The notes under the pieces were generated by a model. The model did not search any database and was not told where the DNA came from. It was given only the letters and a program-made list of their open reading frames with translations. The position numbers and the translations under genes were made by a program. 64,000 nt of DNA from Azospirillum sp. (GTDB lineage: Bacteria; Pseudomonadota; Alphaproteobacteria; Azospirillales; Azospirillaceae), in contig WGNK01000001.1 of NCBI GenBank assembly GCA_016124535.1, forward strand, positions 1 to 64,000, read 5' to 3'. This document shows, piece by piece, positions 1 to 6,844 of this stretch (its first letter is position 1; each line of letters begins with the position of its first letter).

Positions 1-43
1 CCAGGGCTTCCCTGGAAACCGTCTCCCGCATACTCTTCTTCAT
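1..43 (-). CDS. Start of a probable insertion-sequence gene, cut by window edge
   Basis: An ATG on the minus strand at 43 is preceded by a GAGGAG ribosome binding site and opens a frame beginning MKKSMRETVSREAL that leaves the window at base 1. The first residues resemble the start of some IS transposases, but fourteen codons cannot prove it. The adjoining IS110 transposase loses its homology at about base 140, which suggests that this is the first gene of another element inserted there. Family and right boundary are unknown. Confidence 0.25.
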   Translation of the reverse strand, partial: MKKSMRETVSREAL

Positions 44-139
44 GGGTGTTGCTCCTCTTCGTGGATGCGACACCCCGAGCCTACCGGCTCAGGGGGGCAA
101 CACCCACCGCAGATTTGCAACAGACGCCGGGACATTCCC

Positions 140-374
140 CATAGGCCGGCGGCATCAGCTTGACCGTATGCCCCAGCGCGGCCAGCTCGCGCGCCCAGTG
201 ATGGGCCGTGGCACAGGCCTCCATGCCGACCAGGCACGGCGCCAGCGATTGGAAAAACGCCAGCACCTCGCTACGCCGCAGTTTCCGCCGCACGACGACC
301 TGGCCGTGCGCGTCGACACCGTGGACCTGGAACCAATGCTTGGCGAGATCGAGGCCGATCGTGGCAATGTTCAT
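140..374 (-). pseudogene. IS110-family transposase, N-terminal remnant
   Basis: The frame starts MNIATIGLDLAKHWFQVHG, the usual opening of IS110-family DEDD transposases. It carries the first catalytic Asp in the GLDLAK motif and the GMEACATAHHWAR segment of the RuvC-like fold. Family-like sequence runs to LMPPAY at about residue 78. The frame then continues for about 20 unrelated residues and stops at 81. A full IS110 transposase has roughly 300–400 residues, so the C-terminal Tnp domain with the catalytic Ser is missing and the copy is dead. The break at about 140 coincides with the presumed edge of a second element. Confidence 0.8.
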
Positions 375-520
375 GGCGGACGGCTCCCCTCATGCGTGGC
401 GTTAAGCAACGACCACTATAGGCACTCCGATGCCGGGAGCGGGGGCCGTCCACCCCATCAAGACTTATGCAAGAAACATTGCCAATTGATCTTATTGGTA
501 TTTGCCTTTGCATAAGGGGT
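375..520 (-). mobile_element. IS110 upstream non-coding segment, possible bridge-RNA region
   Basis: This stretch lies directly upstream of the IS110-type start codon. In the IS110 group the region between the element end and the transposase gene encodes the bridge RNA that pairs with target and donor DNA. It contains no coding frame and has a strong nested inverted repeat (464–516). The element boundary is not defined by any visible terminal repeat, and whether the RNA is still made is unknown. Confidence 0.4.
464..516. repeat. Nested inverted repeat upstream of IS110 remnant
   Basis: CTTATGCAA (464–472) is exactly complementary to TTGCATAAG (508–516). Inside it CCAAT (482–486) pairs with ATTGG (494–498). 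The arms would form a two-part hairpin in RNA or single-stranded DNA. It may be part of the bridge-RNA fold or mark the element end. Confidence 0.6.
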
Positions 521-967
521 CGACAGAACGGGGCTTGGCGCGGACTGATGGGCGACCGCGACACCGATGCGGGGGGCGTCGGCGGACTGGCGAGGTTCGG
601 CGCGACTCGAGCGTGAACTCGGGTGCCTGGCGGTGTGGCCAGCGGCTGACCACAACCCGGTCGGCCCCTGGCGCTGTCGGGTGGTGGCGGTTTTGGCGCC
701 TTGATAAAGCCGGGACGGGAGCGCCATTGCCCGCGATACGGCCGCGGCGGTGTCAAGGATCAGCCGCCGACAAGTCGCCAGCTAGCGCAGCGGCGAAAAA
801 CCGATCGCCCGCCTGGTCTTCCTGGCGATCAACCAAGCCCGCGCCGCCCAAGCGGCCGCGTGATCTCAACCACGGACTGGTGTCGAGTGGTCGTATACGG
901 TGAAGCGCCGTTGCTTCAGAAGGGTTGCTATTTAACACAATTTTATTGCTAATATGCGGGTCACTGA
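521..967. other. Gene-free stretch
   Basis: I see no supported gene here. A short frame ending near 862 reads GEKPIARLVFLAINQARAAQ before a TGA. It could be the tail of a lost gene but has no recognisable start or family. Composition drops toward A+T at 920–1015, next to the truncated toxin gene. Confidence 0.4.
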
Positions 968-1015
968 TTCATAGAGCCTGACCAAACTACTGGTATCCAG
1001 TATACTATAATAAGC

Positions 1016-1195
1016 TTCGAGTGGGGCGACACGCGTCAGGACTATGGAGAGGAACGTTCGGTCTTGCTGGGCATGGTCGAACACGGTGTGCATCTGGTCG
1101 TCGATACGGAGCGCACGAACAACCTTCGGATCATCTCGGCCCGCAGGGCAACGAAACATGAGCAAAACATCGACTACCGCGAGACTGCACCCTGA
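1016..1195 (+). pseudogene. brnT: BrnT-family toxin, 5'-truncated
   Basis: The frame reads FEWGDTRQDYGEERSVLLGM and later LRIISARRATKHEQ. These match the second half of BrnT ribonuclease toxins (the D-x-x-x-DYGE-R segment and the R-I-I-S-x-R-x-A-x-K motif). The usual N-terminal strand, beginning with an EFDPAK-like motif, and any start codon are absent: upstream codons are unrelated and reach a stop at 965–967. The stop at 1193–1195 lies inside the following antitoxin gene, the normal toxin–antitoxin overlap. The toxin is therefore probably inactive. BrnT normally cleaves RNA and is neutralised by BrnA or an HTH antitoxin. Confidence 0.75.
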
Positions 1196-1559
1196 CGGCA
1201 CCTTGCACCGGATTCGGTCGGGCGGTGCGCAACCGCCCTTGCCGTCCTCACCGCTGGTGGCGATGACGGAGGCCGCGATTGACGCGGCGGCGGTCGGGGA
1301 CCCCGACGCACGCCCCCCTCCCGAACAGGGCGCGGCGCGGATGCGCCCCGTCCCACGCGCCAAGACGCTCCGCCGTGCGCTCGGCATGACGCAGGAAGAA
1401 TTCGCGGCGCAGTTTCAGATTCCGCTCGGCACGCTGCGGGACTGGGAGCAGGGGAGGGCGGAACCGGATCAACCGGCCCGCCCCTATCTCAAAGCGATCG
1501 CCGGTGATCCTGCGGCTGTCCAGCGGGCATTGCAGGCTGCTCCCCCTGATCCTCGCTGA
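1158..1559 (+). CDS. HTH antitoxin of a BrnT-type module
   Basis: 133 residues. The N-terminal part has the R-L-x-P-D-G-T-L and AMTEAAIDAAAVGDPDA segments seen in antitoxins paired with BrnT. The C-terminal half is an XRE-like helix-turn-helix (AKTLRRALGMTQEEFAAQF, then IPLGTLRDWEQGRAEPDQPA). Such proteins bind the toxin and repress their own operon. The ATG at 1158 was chosen because it overlaps the 3' end of the truncated brnT by 38 bases, as in intact modules, and begins the conserved part. With the toxin broken, this is an orphan antitoxin that may still act as a repressor. Confidence 0.75.
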   Translation: MSKTSTTARLHPDGTLHRIRSGGAQPPLPSSPLVAMTEAAIDAAAVGDPDARPPPEQGAARMRPVPRAKTLRRALGMTQEEFAAQFQIPLGTLRDWEQGRAEPDQPARPYLKAIAGDPAAVQRALQAAPPDPR

Positions 1560-1678
1560 AGCTCAGGGGCGGGCCTCTTGGGCCACGGAAGGCCGCCGCC
1601 GGTGTCGCAAAAAGGTTCGGTTTTGTAACCCTATGAATTCGATTTAATAATGACCGAGTAACTTTATGGGAGTGACCG

Positions 1679-3163
1679 TTAGAAGAGATGCCTAATTTTA
1701 ATAATAAATACTTGAATTGGAATTAATACGATGTACGCAGCAAGTCCAAAGACAAGAATAGGATTCTCGTTTACGTGAAACGCTCGCGTAATGCGAAAGG
1801 TTGCAACAACAAACTTAATAATTAAACCAGATAGTATTGACAATAAGACATATAACCACAACCAAATAGATGTCATCAACGACGCGCAAACATAAGGAGC
1901 GAAGGGAAATGCAATTTCATAACCGTAGCATAGATTCTTCCCCATAGAAACTGGATACCCTATCGTAACTGGAAGTGGATGTAAGCGCGGTTTGATTAAT
2001 GCATAAATAATTCCAAATCCAGAGCAAAAAGCTCTACTCCTATCTAGCTCAGAAAAATCACTTCTTTGCGTTATTATGGGCATATTATCATAATTCTCCT
2101 GAAAATATTTATCAAGTCGTTGACTAACAAAGCTGTGATTTCTATATGAAATGGATAGAATTGCCATATCTGAAAAGTCATGACTTAGTTCATAATGAAT
2201 TATATCGAACATCCACAGTACAATACTTTTATATGATTTGACCGTATTCTCGAATATAGAAGACGTATCTGATGCGTTTTCTCCTACGAGATACCTTGAG
2301 AGAGGTTTCATACCAATATCTGTAATAAATCGTAAGTACTTTTCATTTATCTTACTGGAGCCATAATAGAACTCTTGAACATAAAAATGCTGTGCAAAGA
2401 CGATTGTTTTCCCATTATCGATTAACTCATCATATTTTGAAATATCAATATGATCGACATCAGTTGGATAGTAGTATTCGTCGAATGGATATTTCTCATT
2501 TGATCCATATATACTCGCAAATTCCCTTAATCCTGCAATTGATGCTTTAATTTTATCAGGCGTAATCATTTCATTTTGATTATCTTGGCGATAATATATA
2601 TTAAGGCCAGCGGCCGCATGACCAATTGCCACAATCATGGGCATTATACAGAGCAAAAGCAATAGTGCAATTCCCGTGTCACCTAAAAGAATAATGAGCA
2701 AATTATTTCGCCCTCTATCGCGCATGGCAAGATTAATGAGGATGCGAGTTGCACATACCGATGCATAGTCAGTAATAAGATAGGCTAGAACTATGATAAC
2801 AGTCACGGTTCGTTGAGTTTGCGAGGTTATGCCACTGAAGAAAATATTTAATAGGCCCGTTGAGGAAAAAAAGTCCAAATTGGACCCAATTAACGTCGTA
2901 CTAAATAATACCGTAGTTGATATAAGAATTGATGCAATAGCAGATATAACTGAAACTATCCTGTTCCCAAAAACTATTGTTATAATATTGCTAAACAACG
3001 CCAACAAGTCCATATCTATCAGCATTTTTCTGATTCGCTTAAGCAGATTTTCTGTTTTATGTCTATAGAATCCATCTAAATTTGTATTAATTACGTTGCC
3101 TGCGCCAATAATCGCGCACAAAGATGCAAGTAGAGATATTATGATAATTAAGGAATCTTCCAT
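1679..3163 (-). CDS. Orphan polytopic membrane protein of unknown function
   Basis: 494 residues. Several hydrophobic segments fall in the first ~200 residues (for example SLIIIISLLASLCAIIGAG, and LLIILLGDTGIALLLLLCIM near 185). A soluble region of about 200 residues follows, rich in Tyr, Asp and Asn, and then two more membrane segments near the C-terminus (SIWLWLYVLLSILSGLIIKF and FGLAAYIVLIPIQVFII). I recognise no family. Base composition is strikingly A+T-rich with A/T-ending codons, unlike every other gene in the window, which indicates acquisition from elsewhere. The ATG at 3163 is used; an in-frame TTG lies at 3190 and neither has a clear ribosome binding site. There is no partner gene on either side. 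Confidence 0.6.
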   Translation of the reverse strand: MEDSLIIIISLLASLCAIIGAGNVINTNLDGFYRHKTENLLKRIRKMLIDMDLLALFSNIITIVFGNRIVSVISAIASILISTTVLFSTTLIGSNLDFFSSTGLLNIFFSGITSQTQRTVTVIIVLAYLITDYASVCATRILINLAMRDRGRNNLLIILLGDTGIALLLLLCIMPMIVAIGHAAAGLNIYYRQDNQNEMITPDKIKASIAGLREFASIYGSNEKYPFDEYYYPTDVDHIDISKYDELIDNGKTIVFAQHFYVQEFYYGSSKINEKYLRFITDIGMKPLSRYLVGENASDTSSIFENTVKSYKSIVLWMFDIIHYELSHDFSDMAILSISYRNHSFVSQRLDKYFQENYDNMPIITQRSDFSELDRSRAFCSGFGIIYALIKPRLHPLPVTIGYPVSMGKNLCYGYEIAFPFAPYVCASLMTSIWLWLYVLLSILSGLIIKFVVATFRITRAFHVNENPILVFGLAAYIVLIPIQVFIIKIRHLF

Positions 3164-3740
3164 TATGTTACCGTCGTAGATAGCAGCCAAGCCTCGTCTG
3201 GATGATTTTCATTTATAAAGCCAGATGTTTGAGTGGTTACGGATTGATTCGTCACATTCACTCTGAGCCCTCTCGAATGTCGTAATGCGAGTCTGATCTG
3301 CATTGTATGAGCTCTCACCGATTTTGTAGAGAACTTCCAAAATTCCATGGAACGATTGCACGAAACCGGCCCTTTCTGACACACCGCAAGGGCTCATTGA
3401 TTTCAATTAGTTATGCGTTGCAGAACTCTGTCGCAAAACGCTCAGCGGCCGGCAACTGCAGTATGGCCGCATTGTCTCCCGCCGCGTCACTAGCGATTGA
3501 GCGCCAATTTGTCATTTCAGGAGCGCGGCAGGCGATCACAGGCAGGGCGCTGCCCGATGCAGAAGTCAAGAATTCTGTGAAAAGACCAACTCATTGAACT
3601 GAAATGAATTTTCTTTGTGTACGGTGCCGTCCTAAAGGGGCATGAGCACGCGGGTATGGAATGACGGCTGCGACGTTGAAACGCCGGGAGGCACTGCAGG
3701 ACCTGCCCAGTCGAGCGCGACTCGGGTGGTCACCGGCGCG
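3164..3740. other. Gene-free edge of A+T-rich island
   Basis: No supported gene. Base composition returns from A+T-rich to G+C-rich across this stretch, so it marks the right edge of the acquired segment. Short frames in it have no family resemblance and no ribosome binding site. I find no tRNA or direct repeat that would mark an integration site. Confidence 0.4.
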
Positions 3741-4460
3741 TCACAGCCCGGTCAGCCACCGACGCATTTGCGCGGTGACGGCGTCGGGGCGCTCCAGCGG
3801 CGACAGGTGGCCGCAGTCCTCGATCACGGCGAGGCGGGCGCCGGGGATGGCGTCGGCGATCTCGGTCATCACCGCCAGCGGGGTCAGTGCGTCCTGACGG
3901 CCGCACAGCACCAGGGTCGGGCAGGCGATGGCGCCGAGGCCGGGGCGGCTGTCCGGGCGGTGCAGTATCGCGGTTTGCTGGTCGAGGAAGGCCTGGCGGC
4001 CGACTCGTTCCGCCATCGTCACGATTTCGCCGGTCAGCGCGGCATCGGACTGGCGGTCGGGATGGATCAGGATCGGCAGCAACTGGGGCGTGACGCCGCG
4101 AAAGGCGCCACGCCGGGCCAAAGCCATCAGGCCGCGGCGGCGGCGGGTCTGTTCGGGGGTGTCGGGCCGTGCGCTGGTGTCGAGCAGCGCCAGCCGGACC
4201 ACCCGCTCGGGCGCACGGCGCATGATTTCGAACGCGACATAGCCGCCCATCGACAAGCCGGCGAGCGCGAAGCGCGGCGGCGCCGCGGCGAGGACCGAAG
4301 CGGCCAGGTCGGCGATCGATACGGCGCCCGAGAGGTCGGCAACCCAGGGCTCGGACACGTCGCTCAAATGGTCGGTCTGATGCCGCCACAGCGCGTGGTC
4401 GCACAGCAGGCCGGGCAACAGGATCAGGGGCAGCGGTTCGGCGCCGGCGGTCTTGGGCAT
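3741..4460 (-). CDS. Alpha/beta hydrolase
   Basis: 239 residues with the alpha/beta hydrolase fold. LILLPGLLCDHALW is the oxyanion strand-turn, GLSMGG holds the nucleophile Ser near residue 70, LVLCGRQDALTP holds the acid Asp, and EDCGHLSPLE holds the catalytic His. The set is complete, so the enzyme should be active as an esterase, lipase or similar hydrolase. The substrate cannot be read from sequence. The ATG at 4460 is 17 bases past the stop of the isochorismatase-like gene, so the two form a small operon. Confidence 0.8.
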   Translation of the reverse strand: MPKTAGAEPLPLILLPGLLCDHALWRHQTDHLSDVSEPWVADLSGAVSIADLAASVLAAAPPRFALAGLSMGGYVAFEIMRRAPERVVRLALLDTSARPDTPEQTRRRRGLMALARRGAFRGVTPQLLPILIHPDRQSDAALTGEIVTMAERVGRQAFLDQQTAILHRPDSRPGLGAIACPTLVLCGRQDALTPLAVMTEIADAIPGARLAVIEDCGHLSPLERPDAVTAQMRRWLTGL

Positions 4461-4477
4461 GGAGGATCTCGTCGGGA

Positions 4478-5020
4478 TCACTTGATCAGGCGGCTGACCG
4501 CCTTGAACGCCGGAGTCCCGGCGCGGCCCATCCATTCGAACAGTGTCATCTCGGTGCTGACCAGTTCGACGCCGTTGGCTGCCATGCGTTTCAGGCCCAG
4601 CTCGGCATTATCCGGGGTGCGCGACGATACCGCGTCGGCGACCACGAAGCAGGTCCGGTCAAGCTGGCGCAGGCCCAGCGCGGTTTGCAGCACGCAGACA
4701 TGGGCCTCGGTGCCGGCGAGCACGATCTGGTCGCGGCCGCTGGCGGCGAGGGCCGCGGCGAATGCGGGCTCGCCGGTACAGGCAAAATGCAGCTTGGCGA
4801 TCGGCGGCGGGGCGGGCAGCAACTCCAGGAGTTCGGCCACGGTCCGGCCCAATCCCTTGGGATACTGCTCGGTGGCGATCACCGGCACGCCGAGTGCGGC
4901 GGCGGCCTGGAGCAGGACCCGGGTATTGGCGATCACCCGGGCGCGGTCGTGGATCGCCGGCAGCAGCCGCTCCTGAAGATCGATGATGACGAGTAGCGAG
5001 CGGTCGGCGTCCAGCAGCAT
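4478..5020 (-). CDS. Isochorismatase-family cysteine hydrolase
   Basis: 180 residues, a single isochorismatase-like domain. The catalytic triad of the family is visible: Asp14 in VIIDLQE, Lys76 in AKLHF and Cys109 in GTEAHVCVL. The length and the TPDNAELGLKRM and TEMTLFEWM segments fit the YcaC-like branch rather than true isochorismatases. These enzymes hydrolyse amides or related C–N bonds, and the substrate here is unknown. It is the first gene of a two-gene operon with the alpha/beta hydrolase and is divergent from the DEAD-box helicase. Confidence 0.82.
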   Translation of the reverse strand: MLLDADRSLLVIIDLQERLLPAIHDRARVIANTRVLLQAAAALGVPVIATEQYPKGLGRTVAELLELLPAPPPIAKLHFACTGEPAFAAALAASGRDQIVLAGTEAHVCVLQTALGLRQLDRTCFVVADAVSSRTPDNAELGLKRMAANGVELVSTEMTLFEWMGRAGTPAFKAVSRLIK

Positions 5021-5168
5021 CGGCGGGGTCTCCTCCAGGGGCCGGGCGAAACGATCGGCGGCGACCCGAGCCCGCTATCCTACTCCAATGCCGCCGCCGC
5101 CGCCAATCGGCCGGCGCCGCAGCCTGGGCCGGAGCGTCGGGGAAACCGAAGCTTCACCGATCGAAATG

Positions 5169-5196
5169 TTGACAGGGCGGCAGGACTTTCTATGTT
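5169..5196 (+). promoter_or_regulatory. Sigma70-type promoter of the DEAD-box helicase gene
   Basis: TTGACA (5169–5174), a 16-base spacer and TATGTT (5191–5196) make a near-consensus promoter. The predicted start near 5203 leaves a leader of about 55 bases before the ATG at 5259. It is the strongest match to consensus seen in the window. Confidence 0.6.
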
Positions 5197-5258
5197 GGTG
5201 CCCGTTCCCGAGGCGGCAGACCGCTCGGTGCCGCCAACTCCAGATAGAAATCGCTTGG

Positions 5259-6734
5259 ATGCCATTTAAGGAACTTGGGCTCGGACCGGAAGTTCTCCGT
5301 GCGGTCGAGGATGTCGGGTATACCCAGCCGACGCCGATCCAGCAACAGGCGATCCCGCTGGTCCTGCAAGGGCGCGATATCCTGGGCTGTGCCCAGACCG
5401 GCACCGGCAAGACCGCGTCATTCACTCTACCGATGATCGACATCCTGGCCTCGGGCCGCGCACGGGCGCGGATGCCGCGTTCGTTGATCCTGGAGCCGAC
5501 CCGCGAACTGGCAGCGCAGGTTTCCGAAAATTTCGAAACCTACGGCAAGTATCACAAGCTGACTATGGCGCTGCTGATCGGTGGCGAGTCGTTCGGCGAT
5601 CAGGTCAAGAAGCTTGACCGCGGGGTCGACGTTCTGATCGCGACCCCGGGCCGGATGATCGATCTGTTCGAACGCGGCAATATCCTGCTCAGCGACATTA
5701 AGGTTTTCGTCATCGACGAAGCCGATCGCATGCTCGATATGGGCTTCATCCCGGATATCGAGCGGATCGTCTCGCTGCTGCCGCGGCTGCGCCAGACCCT
5801 GTTCTTTTCGGCGACCATGCCGCCGGAAATCCGCCGCTTGGCCGACGCCTTCCTGGTCAACCCCAAGGAAGTCACGGTGTCGCCGCCGGCCTCGCCGGCC
5901 ACCCTGGTCAGCCAGGCGCTGCTGGTGGCGGCCAATGAGGACAAGCGTCGGGTGCTGCGCCAGTTGCTGCGCCACGAGGACGTGAAGAACGCGCTGATTT
6001 TCTGCAACCGCAAACGCGATGTCGCGGTGCTCCATAAATCGCTGGAGCGCCATGGCTTCAATGTCGGCGCGCTGCATGGCGACATGCCGCAGAATCGCCG
6101 GACCGAGACACTGGACGCATTCAAGGACGGCCGGATCGCCCTTCTGGTGTGCAGCGACGTGGCGGCGCGCGGGCTCGACATTCAGGGGCTGAGCCACGTG
6201 TTCAATTTCGACGTGCCGATCAATCCGGAAGACTATGTCCACCGAATCGGCCGGACCGGGCGGGCCGGACGGACCGGTCTGGCCTATACCATCGCAACCC
6301 CCGAAGAAACCCGGCAGATCGGCGCGATCACCCGCCTGATCAAGCGGGAAATTCCACGGATCACGCTCGACAATTTCGCCGCCGCCGAACTCGACGAGGA
6401 CGCCGGCAAGCCGCGCCGGGCCGGACGCGGCCGGGATTCCGGCAAGGACCCCAGCCGGGAGGGGAGCAAGCCCCGTGGCGCCGAGCGCCGGAGCGGGCCC
6501 GCTGCCGGCGAGCGCGGCCGCGAGGACGCCGGCGAGCGGGGGCGGCGCGGCCAGCCCGAGCGGGTCGACCGCGTGCTTGCCGCCGAACCGGCCGGCCGCG
6601 GCGGCCGCGACCGTCCGAGCCGGCGAAACCGCGACGATAGCGACGAGCCGGATGTGCCGGTGGTCGGTTTCGGCGACGATCTCCCCGCCTTCCTCCGGAT
6701 GCCGGCGCGCCCCAATCGCATCACCGAGGCGTGA
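5259..6734 (+). CDS. rhlE: DEAD-box ATP-dependent RNA helicase, RhlE-like
   Basis: 491 residues. The Q motif is near residue 28 (PTPIQQQAIP). Motif I is AQTGTGKT (45–52), followed by PTRELAAQ, the DEAD box in VIDEADRMLDMGF, SATMPP, and the C-terminal helicase motifs ARGLDIQ and HRIGRTGRAGRTG. From about residue 380 the tail is a low-complexity Arg/Gly/Asp-rich RNA-binding extension. RhlE-type helicases remodel RNA in ribosome assembly and RNA decay. The ATG at 5259 gives the standard MPFKELGL start; the frame is open upstream but the extra residues are unlike the family. Confidence 0.9.
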   Translation: MPFKELGLGPEVLRAVEDVGYTQPTPIQQQAIPLVLQGRDILGCAQTGTGKTASFTLPMIDILASGRARARMPRSLILEPTRELAAQVSENFETYGKYHKLTMALLIGGESFGDQVKKLDRGVDVLIATPGRMIDLFERGNILLSDIKVFVIDEADRMLDMGFIPDIERIVSLLPRLRQTLFFSATMPPEIRRLADAFLVNPKEVTVSPPASPATLVSQALLVAANEDKRRVLRQLLRHEDVKNALIFCNRKRDVAVLHKSLERHGFNVGALHGDMPQNRRTETLDAFKDGRIALLVCSDVAARGLDIQGLSHVFNFDVPINPEDYVHRIGRTGRAGRTGLAYTIATPEETRQIGAITRLIKREIPRITLDNFAAAELDEDAGKPRRAGRGRDSGKDPSREGSKPRGAERRSGPAAGERGREDAGERGRRGQPERVDRVLAAEPAGRGGRDRPSRRNRDDSDEPDVPVVGFGDDLPAFLRMPARPNRITEA

Positions 6735-6844
6735 AGCGTCGACCCGGCGCGGCCGTGTCGGGAATACCGCAGCCGCCGCTCCAATGCCGGCCCGCGGTTC
6801 CGAAGCAGTTGACTCAGTCGGCTGCTTCACCCATTGCTTCGCCC

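Noticed and set aside
3307..3597. 96-codon plus-strand frame next to the A+T-rich island
   Set aside because: No ribosome binding site, no family, and composition changes inside it.
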